From contig CAWUHX010000033.1 in the NCBI GenBank assembly GCA_963922205.1, forward strand, positions 682,001 through 746,000: a stretch of 64,000 nt of DNA, written 5' to 3'. The position numbers were made by a program, and so were the translations under genes. Of the stretch, positions 44,612 through 55,319 are shown piece by piece (within the stretch, counting starts at the first letter, position 1; each line of letters begins with the position of its first letter). This stretch comes from Romanomermis culicivorax. Lineage: Eukaryota > Nematoda > Enoplea > Mermithida > Mermithidae. Below the pieces are notes generated by a model. It did no database searches. It saw only the letters and a list, made by a program, of their open reading frames with translations, and was not told the origin of the DNA.

Positions 44612-44978
44612 GATTAGACATTGTGTAGATGGCGGATATTTATCCACCCTCTTCTCCAAAATCGGCCTTTTAGACATGCATATCTGCCAAAAAAGTTGGC
44701 AACTCTGGCAACATATCCGGAAAACTTTGAAAAAAAATCTGCAATCCACAAAACATATCCGCCTTTTAGACTGCTGAAGACGGATCTCTGCATTTTCCAT
44801 ATCTGCTGATTAGACATCAATATCTGCTCAAGAAATGTGGAATTCGCCTTTTTCATCTGCTTAGACAGGGGATATGCAGATATATATCCACCAACAATAT
44901 CTGCATCTGTCAATTAGACTATATCTGCAATCTGCATCTGCATGCAGATTCCGCCGATTAGTGATATCCTAACTTAGG

Positions 44979-45379
44979 TGGATTTCATAACAATTCAGCA
45001 TCTGTTGAAAGTTGCCCACAAGTGCAGATTGAAACAGTCCTAGCAGACGATTCGAAGGTAATTGCTATTGTTTTGGATTCGGTATTTTATATAAATGAAG
45101 GAAAACCCAGTTCTTCCTAAAATCTGAAGTACAACTTAAATCGAAAAACGAAAGGTTTAGAGATTTGGGCTATCATATCTTGGCATAAAATATTAAGTGT
45201 TAGTCTATCAGGTAAGCATTGGGTAGGTATAAGGCCCGATCTCGTGGCCATCTCTTCTGCTGACTTCGAGCCCTTTTCCAATTTCGGGACTAGGCTGATT
45301 GATGGCCTGAGGGTCTCCTAACCCCTCACTTATTTTCATATATAACATTGGTGATGAAATTCTGGATCACTCTATCCAC
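44979..45379. other. Stretch without a gene upstream of gag copy 2
   Basis: Includes a C/T-rich patch (ggcctgagggtctcctaacccctcac, near 45300) that might be a retroelement leader. No ORF. Confidence 0.4.
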
Positions 45380-46300
45380 GACTTGGATATCTCCAAACGT
45401 CTGACCAATTCGACCATGCTGTTGCTGAATGGTCCGACAGAAACGGCCGAGCTAAAGACTTTAGCTAATGACCTCTTGAAGCTGACACTCGCCAGCATTC
45501 AAAATATTGTGGCCGCTTCCCCAGCAGCCAATCAACAGAATGAACGCCTCCTTATCATCTGATAAAATGCTTACTGACATCATGAAGAGCAGACTCAAGA
45601 AACTATGATGGATGTCATCCAATCCATTTTCAACCCATCCCTGCACTTGATCGTGCCCTCGGCCCATGCTACTCCACCCCTCATTGAGACTATTCAGCTG
45701 TGCAGCTGCTTGTGCTGATATGTATGTTACAACATTTAGTTTCCACCCACCGACAGGAAGAAATGAGCATGACCTTATGCACCTATGGTTTCCTCCTATT
45801 GCAGCCTAATATGCTACCGCAGCAGCACCCCTGGCATGATTATCCACAGGAACTATATGATCACCTCTATGAAACTATGTGGCCAGCTCCCCCTTTAACA
45901 GCTTTGCTGATGACACCTCAAATCCAAGTGCCACTACATCAACCTCAACCTCCACAACCACCACCAGTGTTAATGGCTCCGATTACTGCTCAATCAGTGC
46001 CACAGCCAGTTGCCACGCAACCGTCTCTAACCACACTGATGGATGTCGTGCAACCAACTGAACTAAGTCAACCTCAAAACGAATCAACCTCGAACCAGCC
46101 AACTTCAAACAAATGTGGACCACTATGGCAAACCCATTCAAAAGACTGCTCGCTATGAGCGTTATGTCAAACGAAAGATGCAAGAAAACGACAAAGTTGA
46201 ATCCCACAAACCTCGAACCCCAGATGAAGCCCATCAGCAATGTGGGCTGATGCCAGATCATTCGTGCCAAGTCTGCAGAAAGACGCCGAATGAGAGAACA
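45380..46300 (+). pseudogene. Gag-like ORF, copy 2 (broken)
   Basis: A first frame (about 45406-45560) reads LLLNGPTETAELKTLANDLL and on to ASPAANQQNERLL, a helical start. It is followed after a stop and frame change by 45700-46158, which has YGFLLLQPNMLP, a long Pro/Gln/Thr-rich linker (QPQPPQPPPVLMAPIT) and PTELSQPQNE. The next frame from 46115 has GKPIQKTARYERYVKRK and VESHK. The order matches copies at 860 and 55350. A short DHSCQVCRKT stretch near 46260 could be a vestige of a nucleic-acid-binding end. The gene is cut off near 46318 by a dispersed inverted-repeat element. Confidence 0.5.
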
Positions 46301-46317
46301 GTAAAATTCCACGAACA

Positions 46318-47930
46318 AAGTGTCCAAAAATTTTCCATTTCTATGAAAAACTATGTTCGGCAGCTTCGTGCATTTTTTCTTTCCCCTTGGATTGTATCGA
46401 CTTCGGTAAAATTTCTCTGAATGAAAGTTATGTGCAACGATGCTGATGGCTGACTTCACTTAAATACATAGAAATGGTAAACCAAGCACTCTAACTCCTA
46501 ACTAATTCGAAACCGTGCCTCTCACTCTAGCTGAAAAATAGTGAGGGATGGGCATATTATAGTCATTTTGTTTTTTACAATTTATGCCTGTGATTAAAAG
46601 GCCGTTCTTAAGCACTATAAAAACTTGGGGTTGGTTGCTCTAGCCCAGCCTGAGGATGATCTCAACGTCGGGATTAACTTGCTGATCCCCACTTTCAATG
46701 CTGAGATTATTTTCCTGCAGTTGCACTAACAGTACTCACTTCAGGATTATCTAAACCCATTAGTGTAACCCGACAGCTCGAGCTGGGCATAATCTTGACA
46801 TCGAACTCGAGATAATCCTGACGACGTTGATATTATACCAAGCCTGAGATCATGGACCTGTTAGTGCAACCACTGGGGGTAGTCGCCTTTTTGTTCGAGA
46901 TTATCTAATAGTCTCCCGCATAATTCTTGTACAGCTCGGCATGCTTGAGTCTTTCATCATTGTAAACTTGAAAATCTTCATAAAAAACATAAACAAAAGA
47001 ATGCTGGAAGACACAAAATATAGGGAAAGGAAACGTCAGCAAAAATGAAGGCATTAAGAATAAGTGAAAATCGGTGGAAAAGTATTAGAAAAAGAAACAA
47101 ACATCAAAAAAGTGGCAAGACAGAAGAAACAACATAGAGAACGCGGCAAGAAAAAAAGAAAGAAAAAATAATGTGAAAAAAGAATAAAAAAAGAAAGAAT
47201 CATGAGAATACAAAAAGAGAAACGAAGTAAAACCAAAAAACTGAGATGAAAAGTAAGTATTAATAGAGAAAAAATCACAAAGGATAAAATTAAATATGAA
47301 ATAGAGCATGCCGAATGTATAAAAAATATACGGGAGGATATGCTCATTAAAAATGACAACTTGCAATGCATTGTTTCATCATTAGCAAAAAAGCAAAAAG
47401 TAGGTGACAAGAAAAACGAAAATGAAAGAAAACAGAGACAAAAAGTAAAATAGTATAAACATACATAAACGAAATCATAAACCATGCGCACAGAAAAAGG
47501 AAAAAAAGAAATACATACAAAGAAAAATATAAGGTAAAAGAATAAAAACATGAATAAAGTGTTATTAATTCTCGATCGCTCGTTTAGAATTGCGAAATTG
47601 GAAATTCACTAACTTGGGAATTCGTTCAATGGGGAATTGCTCGAATGGGAATCACTCACACGAGAATACCTCCCATGCACAATCCTCAAAATTTTGGTGC
47701 TACACATGCACGGTTGGAAGGTGTGTTGACGCACTCAGCAGCAGAATATACTTTTTCATAGACATGGAAAATTTTTTAATGAGGAAGAATAAAAATCCAA
47801 TGTACAAAACTGGACTTTTTAAACATTCACCTAAATTATCAAAAATCTAGTCCACCCCTTTTTCTAGCTTGGTAACTATCTAAGCTTGGAAACTATCCTT
47901 TTTCTGCCCCATAAGTATACATGCACAGCA
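46318..47930. repeat. Dispersed inverted-repeat family, copy B
   Basis: 46380-46960 matches 57690-58310 in the same orientation (aaatggtaaaccaa, agctgaaaaatag, gttggttgc, ctcacttcaggatta, cgacagctcgagctgg). 47700-47900 matches the right arm of the 31246-32748 element (gcactcagc, agcagaatatactttt, gacatgga, ctagtccacccctttttct). Between them lies a gaaaaagaaag purine tract (46980-47560) without genes. Confidence 0.6.
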
Positions 47931-48224
47931 TAGAAATTCTGCTGGGGGTCAGCCAGGACAGGGGGTGGAATACACTTTTTTTTCGTTCTTGATAACGAAA
48001 AGAAAGGTCTCAGAAAGTCTTCTAACATCCAAGCAGCATATTATTCAACCTATATTAGCCAGATATGTCAAATTATTTGCTTAGACAGCACTTTTTAAAG
48101 TTTTCATGTTACTTTTTTGAAATCAAGTATGATTTGTTTAGAAAAATTGTTAAACTACAGCATCATTTCCATTTTTATGACGACTTTCTCTTCTCTCTTG
48201 CTCGTTTTCCTTTGTCATCTTCTC

Positions 48225-48315
48225 AATCATTGCTGGGAAAGTCGAATCTGCTGGGGGTCAGCAAGAATCTGCTGGGGGTCAATAAAAATCTGCTGGGGGT
48301 CAATACCTCCCCAAA
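48225..48315 (+). repeat. Short tandem repeat, unit aatctgctgggggtca
   Basis: The string aatctgctgggggtca occurs three times head to tail (48245-48305), with a further isolated ctgctgggggtca at 47939. No function is seen. Confidence 0.7.
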
Positions 48316-48379
48316 CCCCCCACGTGCATGTATGCCCATAAGGGTAACTTTCAATAAACTGGCCCAGTCCTTTTAAGTG

Positions 48380-49380
48380 GCCGTTTACCATGTATGAAAA
48401 CCTTCATCGAAGCACATTGAAGAAGATATGATTTCTGAGAAGTTCTACCTTCGCTATGATAAGTTGAAAATTGATCATAGATATTTTGGGTAGTTTCGTG
48501 CGCTGAGTTTCATGGTATCATTTGTTTTGCTTGAAAACGAAAATTCACACCGCTACAGCATGCCAAACTTTGAAAATTGTATTTTTTGTATTTTTTAGTG
48601 GTCTTGCTAGCCAAGCGATATTTCAGGATCGGATGACTCTCATCCAATAAATAAATATTCGTTTTACACAAGAGAGAATAAGCTATCTTTCGATGTAATA
48701 TTTGCTGTAAATTTTTGTACATTACACCTTCCAAGAAACTTTAAAGTGTCAAAAATGAGCCGTCAAAATTAGAAAAATTTTGCTTCTGGGTACTCCCGAG
48801 CACCTTCCCATCGGATGCCGCAGAATTTTATCTTCTTGTTTTATAGCTAATGCATTATTACTGTACTGGTGTTATTTTCATCAAAATTTTTGTATTTTTT
48901 GGAGAGCTGCACAGCTCTGAAGAAGGTATACTCATGGAAATCACTAAGAAGTCACTGCATTTTCCAGGTGGCCCTTGTCTAGCCCATGTGATACGTTTAT
49001 TATCTGTACTGTAGAATTATCAAATAAGTGACAGACTATAGTTCGATGTACTAATTGTTTATTCACAAGGCAGCTGTAGACATTTGCATACACAGCTGTG
49101 CCATTCAAATGTGTTTTTGAATCTGGATAAATGTCCCATAAATAAAGTTCTGGGAAGACAAGATGCGTCCTAACCGAATATATTATGAGAAAAAATGTGG
49201 CTTGAAGTCCTGGTAAATTTTCATTGATCTTGGTGTGATGGTTTCTAAGCGAAATGTGCAGGCACCTACAGCTCCCAAAACGGTACATTAATTTGATTGA
49301 AATTTTAACACAATATGTCAGACATTAGTGGCTACAGAAACCAAGAAAAAAATTCTGCGGCGTCCCGTGGGAAGGTGCCC
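48380..49380. repeat. Dispersed repeat related to 28560-29513
   Basis: Same landmarks as the earlier copy (atttctgagaagttc, tcactgcattttcc, gcggcgtcccgtggg). No gene. Confidence 0.4.
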
Positions 49381-49723
49381 AAAGAAGGCCCCATGGACAT
49401 TTTTCGGTTAATTTCAACTTCCATACTCAAAAATGGAATAAAAAGTGTAAAGTAAGGTTTTAGAAAATGTTTTTCATGCCTGCATACAGAGCATGGTCTT
49501 CTGCATGCAATGAACATTTGGCTTCAGAGTCACGTCTTTTCTGAGCTGTGATATTTTGATACACATGTACGGACTGAAAAACACCAAAAAATGTAAAAAT
49601 TCCAAACTTTGGAGTTATGCGAAGTTTGATTTTCATGCTATGCGAATTTTGATTCTTATGCGGAATGAATGCCGTCACGATACTCAGCATGTAAAACTAC
49701 TCAAAATGTCTCTTTTTCAGATA

Positions 49724-50886
49724 CCGTATTTATTCTAATAGAGTACGCCCTCTAATAGAGCCCACACTAATAAAGCCCGCACCAACGTATTGAAATTTCT
49801 AATAGAGCCCGCCATCTAATAGTGCCTGCGGGCTCTATTGGAGGAATGAAAACCTTAGTTTAAAATGTGTATTTACATGGTGCATTCGAGAAGTTTGCAC
49901 AAATGCATCTTTCCAGCAATTTCTATTGATTATTGCTTGTAATTTTCTGCAACTATTGTTATATAAAGATGGACGATGTAATTGATGAATTGGTTGCTGA
50001 TCGAACGCAAAAGAAAAAGCAATATTCCATAGATTATAAATTGTTTGTTATTGGCTAAGCCAAAAAAAGAAGGAAATCGTCCAGTAGCCAAACGTCTTAA
50101 TATCAATGAATCCTCAGTATGCCAAATAATGTTTTTGACTTTTGTGCATGATGGATGGGAAAGGGAAGTACTGTGATTCTGAGATCATGTGCTTTCAATC
50201 AGGTAAATTGAAAAAGCTTTTTTGGTTCATTGTTATAAAGCTTATTGTGATTTTTGAGGATTTATTTTACTTACTACAAGTTGCAAAAATAGTAGGCTTA
50301 AGTGTGCATTGAAAGGGTCAGTTTACAACAATGCAGTGGTCATCAAAATTCGAACAGACTGTAGACATTTCATTACATTTTTTGTCTGCTTCACACAGTA
50401 CTTACAAATACGTACATTGATATGTAGCTTTAAATATTTTTTGTACACAAAAGTAATTCATCAATGCTGAGTTTTTGAAATCTTGAAAATTTTATAACTA
50501 CAGTAAACATGCTTAGCTGTGTAAAGTGAACAAAAAATAGTCAAACGACTACAGTAAATTTAATGCTTAGGCATGCAGTGTGCCAAGGGTAATCAAGTAT
50601 TGATCGAAAAGCAAGAAAACCTCCACCAAAGCAATGACACGCCTATTTACGAAGATATTTCTGATGATGGTGAAAACTTTTTAGACTTTGTGCCCCAGTT
50701 TGAATCTGATGACAAAGTTATTGAAATTGAATTATGAAAAGTAAAAATCATTTGTAGAATAAGTTCTATTTTTTGTGTAAAAAACAATAAAGCCCACCCT
50801 CTAATAGAGCCCGCACTTTAATAAAGTCCGCACTTTCAGGACAGTTGAAAGAATAGAGTCCGCAGGCTTTATTAGAATGAATATGG
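49724..50886 (+). mobile_element. Pogo/Tigger-like DNA transposon, internally deleted
   Basis: Ends are mirror images: ccgtatttattctaat at 49724 and attagaatgaatatgg ending at 50886. Both are next to ta, the expected target duplication. Subterminal repeats of ctctaatagagcccgc occur at both ends (49750-49840 and 50800-50875). Inside lie the two extremities of a transposase: an N-terminal helix-turn-helix region (49969-50130, YSIDYKLFVI, then NRPVAKRLNINESSV after a frameshift) and an acidic C-terminal tail (50630-50740, YEDISDDGENFLDF then VIEIEL and stop). The DDE catalytic domain is missing. The family call rests on the helix-turn-helix resemblance and the TA target. Confidence 0.65.
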
Positions 50887-50889
50887 TAT

Positions 50890-51480
50890 TATTAATTTTC
50901 AATTTATAGGTCAATGGAGCAGAAGGTAGAATCTCTCAGAAATCGTGTCTTAAGTTTGACCATCTTCACATTATAGAAATAAAAAACAATCTTAAACTAC
51001 GACTTCTCACTTTCGGCATAGCTGTGATAGTTTCGATCAGTAAGGTACACGATAAAAGCCTTTTTTGAGAGGAGGGTTTTCTGATCGAAAACTTCAAGAA
51101 GTTTTCGGTTAGGGGTCAGCAAGTATTAAAAAAGTGGGTATTTCGGCGTGAAGCGTTTTTCCGCTTTTTGGCCGATTTTTGTTCAAAATAGATCATTTTG
51201 ACCAAAAAGTAGGTAATTTTCGTCGATTTTCGGCTGGCTGAGAGGATTGGCTGTCAACAACTGAAAGTTGGAGGAGTTAGTTGTTGACAATTGATTGAAA
51301 ATTACCTCAGTCCCTCCCTCGTCTAGTTATGACTTTCAGTAAAAGTGAAAAATGTGTAAACTGTATAGTACTTAAAACACACTTTAAACAAACTAACTAT
51401 GGTCGAAAACTACTTTTAGTTTTCATTTGACTATCTATTAAATTTTTTTTGATCATTTTGTTCCGACTAGTTTAAGTTCC
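50890..51480. other. Stretch without a gene
   Basis: No supported ORF or repeat, apart from two nearby patches containing cggtt and gttttc. Confidence 0.4.
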
Positions 51481-51499
51481 ATAATTTCACTAAGTTCTG

Positions 51500-52080
51500 A
51501 TAGATTGTCATCACGCCTGTAGACGGCTGTGTTTCTCTTGAGGACAGCTGCACATCACTTGCGGACAGCTGAAGTTCACTTATTGATGGGTGCCTCTGAC
51601 TTGCACACTGCCGTATCTCACTTGTGGATGACTGCATCCTGCTGTGTCTCAGTTGCAGACAACTAAAGGGTCATTTATACTTGCCTTTTTCGGCGGAACG
51701 GAACAGAATGCAATCGATACAATGTTAGCGAACGAAAAGGAAATTTTCGTTCCCTTCGGTTCGGTTGGAGGTTACCGTCAGTCATTTTCTATAAAATTGC
51801 AGTTATCCTTTCCGATCGAAAGTGGATTTTCAGGCTGAACGTTTGAAACTGTTGGCGATTGGTTCCGTTCCGTTCCGTTGAAAAAGGCAAATACAAATGA
51901 CCCTTAAGTCTCACCTGCAGTCGGCTGCATTTCACATGTGGAGGCTGCATTTCCCATGTGGACTGCAGCATCTCGCTTATGGGTGGCTGCGTCTCACAGG
52001 GTCTCACCTGCAGGCAACTGTGTTTCACTTGAAAGATAAATGCGTCTCACCCATGCTTGGCAGACTGTGACCTACTGATG
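51500..52080 (+). repeat. Degenerate short-unit array (cacttgtggacagctg), split by a MITE
   Basis: About a dozen imperfect units of 25-30 bp built on ctcacttg, a gga or gca step, and agctgc / ggctgc. They occur at 51530-51660 and 51908-52060, on both sides of the inserted MITE. Confidence 0.55.
51667..51904. mobile_element. Harbinger-like MITE (238 bp)
   Basis: Terminal inverted repeats of about 35-40 bp: agggtcatttatacttgcc at the left, and its mirror ggcaaatacaaatgaccct at the right, with cggaacggaac next inward on both sides. The element is flanked by taa (51664-51666 and 51905-51907). A 3-bp TWA duplication is characteristic of PIF/Harbinger. It has no transposase. Confidence 0.75.
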
Positions 52081-52486
52081 ACAGCTAGCAGTGATCATCT
52101 CTTTGGTAAGAATCATGGTGAGTTTGGTGACAGCTGTGAGAGCCAGTGTGATCAGCTCAGGCCCGGTGTCTAGTCCGATGCAATGCGCCTATCTCTAGTC
52201 AGTGGCGGTTGTTGTAGCCGAGGCATTAAAGCTGAATCTTGGGCGCCATTGGTTGTGAAGTAGCACCACAAGTGGAAATACTGAGGTGGCTGGCGACTGA
52301 GGCACATTTGCGGCTATGCTGTCATTTCTGGGCTCTTTGCTTGCAGCATTTAGCCATTCGTTCACTAGACGTCTTTCCACAAACTTGGGAAGATCAATCT
52401 GGGGATGACACGTGTTGGTGTCAGCCTTCATCATTGGTTCGAGCTTATGAGACAATGTCTGGGAAAATTCAGCTTCTCATACAGAG
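52081..52486. other. Stretch without a recognised gene
   Basis: Frames of 86 (minus) and 101 (plus) codons overlap here in higher-GC sequence. Neither has a recognisable domain or partner elsewhere in the window. Confidence 0.4.
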
Positions 52487-55294
52487 AGTTGTGATAAGTA
52501 AAAAATTAACCCTGCCCGACAATCACACATTTGGTGTAACCTGATGCGCTAGGAACGAAAAATATATTCATTTGGTCTAAAAATCATAACTTGCATAGCT
52601 ACAGTAAGACAAAAGTTGATAATTTTCGATTTTTTAGATTTTTGACACACACTTCTTTCAACTTTTGCAAGTTTAGGTACATCAAAGATCGCGTTCTGAA
52701 AATTTACCCAATTTTGGGCCAATGAATGGCCACAATTTACTGTAGAATTTATTAGTGTGAAGTAGTATTAAAAATGCAGTGGTGCTCGAAACCTAAAATT
52801 TTGAAAGCAAAAATAGTCATTTTTTCACAAAAATCACCTTATCTACCATGAAAGCTCAGAAGCACCAGAAAACTCCCTATACATTAGTTTACAATGTCTT
52901 CTACCTGTGGACAAAAAATTACCGAAATTCAGGTACTGCTAGAGGGTTGCAGGACTTGGAGTATGAATACCACCTTATAATTCAATTTTCTGATAATTAC
53001 GACCTCAATTGTGGGAGATTCACAGCTTGATAAATATCAAAAATGAGCCATTAGATCAAGTTTTGTATGCTGAATATCGAGGTAATTCTCATGTTTCATA
53101 AAAAATATAGGTCGCATAGCCCAAAAATTGGAATTTTCGAATTTTTTTGCTTTTTCCTGTCTATTTATGAGACCTAAGATGCATTGGAATTGACATGACC
53201 TAGCTTTATGATTGAGCATTCATAAGATGCTGAATGCAATGCTCTATAATGTGATATAAAATTTTTTTCTTCCGATTTTGCATTTTAAACTTTTTCAAAA
53301 GATTTAAAATGTTGAGAACAAGATGATAAAAATGGTTGAAAAGGTGATCATTTCCACAGAAATGACTATTTATACTGCTAAAGTTCAAAAGAACTGAAAA
53401 CATCCTCATGCAGTAGATAGTCCACGATGTCTTTTAGTTGCCAACGAAAAATGATAAAACTTCATGTACTGCTGTGGGATTATATCTACAAAAAACGATT
53501 AGTTGATAAATTTTGATCTTCAATTCTCGATCAACAAAAGTTGCATTGTCTCGAAATTTTGTATTTGAGACTTGATGATCTTAAAGTATTGGGAGTGGAC
53601 ATAAAGAAAAGAGAAAGCATCAGACTTGAAGACACTTTGGAATAAATCACTTCCCATATTCAAAGCCGGTTCATACCTTAGGATATTTTATAGCTTCTGT
53701 GTCATCTTTCTCACATAAATCGTTTGCTTCAGCACGATAGTAGTAGGCTTGTTGGTCATCAAAAATGACCAGAAACCTGTAACTTGTCGCACACTATTAG
53801 TTCATCTTTGGAAACTGTCCTTTTTTGTGCAACAGTCTGAATTTGATTTCAGGGTCAAACTCTTGTTTGAGACAAAATACGAGTATTTTCATTAAACTTT
53901 CTTAGCAGAAACTTTTTTAACTGTGGCATGAGCATTTTTACATGTTCTTTGGCTTTTGAGTGGGCATCCCTATCCTACAACAATGGTGCCCTCTATAGTG
54001 TAGAAATCTTGTAACGCTTCTTGAGAGGGTGGGATTGATAGCATCAAACCGACTGCTTCATTATAAATGCACCAATTCAGAAGAATTTATTCAATGCGTA
54101 ATTTCATAGAAACCTATTTGCCTCAAAAGCTTGTAATGCATTGCACTTCTATTTATGTCTATTCCCAATGCTTCGCTATCCTTTAATCTGAAACATCAAA
54201 TTTCAAGAAAAGCTAATTTTTGTTCATGGAGAATTGCAAATCAATTTTCATCAACTAAAATAGTTAGCAATTTTTTGTAGATTTAACACCCTAGCAGTAC
54301 GTGAACTTTTGTAATTTTTTGTAGGCATTTAGGAGACATCATGAAATATCCACTGCACAGTTAGGTTTTGAGTCTATTTGAGCTCCAGCAATGGATATAG
54401 TCATTTTTATGGAAAAAATCAGCTTTTTAAGCATTTTTGTCATCTTATTTTCAACACTTCATACCTTGCTGAAAAGTGACAAATGCAAAATTGTGAAAAA
54501 GTTTTACACAAAATTATGGACAATTGTATTCCGCATCTAATGAATGTTCAGCCATAAAGCCAGGTCATGTCTATATGCCAATACATTTTAAGTCTCGTAA
54601 GTAGACAGGAAAAAGCAAAAAAATGCGGAATTTCCCAACTTTTGGGTGCTGTAGCTATGCGACTTTTATTTTTTGTGAAATATGAGAACTACCTCGATCT
54701 TCAGCATACAAAACTTGATCTAATGTCTCATTTTTGAAATTTGTCAAGCTGTGATTCTCCCACAATTGAGGTCGCAATTATCAGAAAATAGAATTATAAG
54801 ATGGTATTCATACTCCAAGTCCTGCGACCCCCTTAGCAGTACATGAATTTCCGAAATTTTTGTCAGGAGGTAGAAGTCATCGTGAAGTATCTATTGTATT
54901 GGGAATTTTTTGGTGCTTTTGAGCTTCAATGGTAGATAAGGTGATGTTTGTGGAAAAAATGACAATTTTTGCTCTCAAAATTTGATGTTTCGAGCACCAC
55001 TGCATTCTTAATACATAATTTACATTAATAAATCTTGCAGTAAATTGTGGCCCATTCACTGACCTAATATTGGGTAAATTTTTAGAACACAATGTTTGAC
55101 GTACCTAAACTTGCAAAAGTTGAAAGAAGTGTATGTCAAAAATCGAAAAAATCGAAAATTGTCAATTTTTGACTTACTGTGGCTATGCGAGTTTTGATTT
55201 TCAGACGAAATGAATATCATTTTCGTTCCTAGCGTATCAAGTTACACCAAACATGTGATTTTTAGGTAGGGTTAATTTTTTAGTTATTACAACT
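52487..55294. mobile_element. 2.8 kb palindromic foldback element
   Basis: The left half reads outward-in: agttgtgataag, aaaaaattaaccct, ggtgtaac, gctaggaacgaaaa, then ttcaacttttgcaagtttaggtac. The right half mirrors these in order from 55294 inward. Further anchors are tcacagcttga (53021) against tcaagctgtga (54746), and ctacaaaaaacg (53489) against the tttttgtag at 54272. The symmetry centre is near 53890, so the arms are about 1.4 kb with almost no spacer. No ORF is credible. Confidence 0.75.
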
Positions 55295-55319
55295 AAGCTG
55301 AATAATCTCAGAAATGGCA

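Larger units (their letters stand above)
29522..44970. mobile_element. Giant foldback element with arms of about 5 kb
   Basis: Starts ggatatcgataatc and ends gattagtgatatcct, flanked by aacttagg on both sides. The left arm (29522 to about 34500) matches, in reverse complement and in the same order, the right arm (about 40030-44970). Anchors: the cggatatg-rich end; gtgcac with agtgaaaa (30045 / 41920); ggttagttcaaatttgaac-type strings (32790 / 41830); ggcatcttagtgatgatgtt (33306, 33636 / 41305); the block with ggttattgaaccctagcatc (34090 / 40600); and aagcatgata (34390 / 40125). Each arm has its own later insertions. No transposase is recognised in the spacer. The 8-bp duplication is compatible with hAT, P or Merlin-type chemistry, so I leave the superfamily open. 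Confidence 0.8.
40030..44970 (-). repeat. Right arm of the foldback element
   Basis: Reverse complement of 29522-34500, interrupted by the 2.45 kb satellite insert at 42160-44611. The outermost part (44620-44970) shows the degenerate atatctgc / cgccgatt units that mirror the left end. Confidence 0.75.

Noticed and set aside
46980-47560. A 165-codon minus-strand ORF rich in Phe and Ser, membrane-like
   Set aside because: Opposite strand of a gaaaaagaaag purine tract; composition alone gives the open frame.
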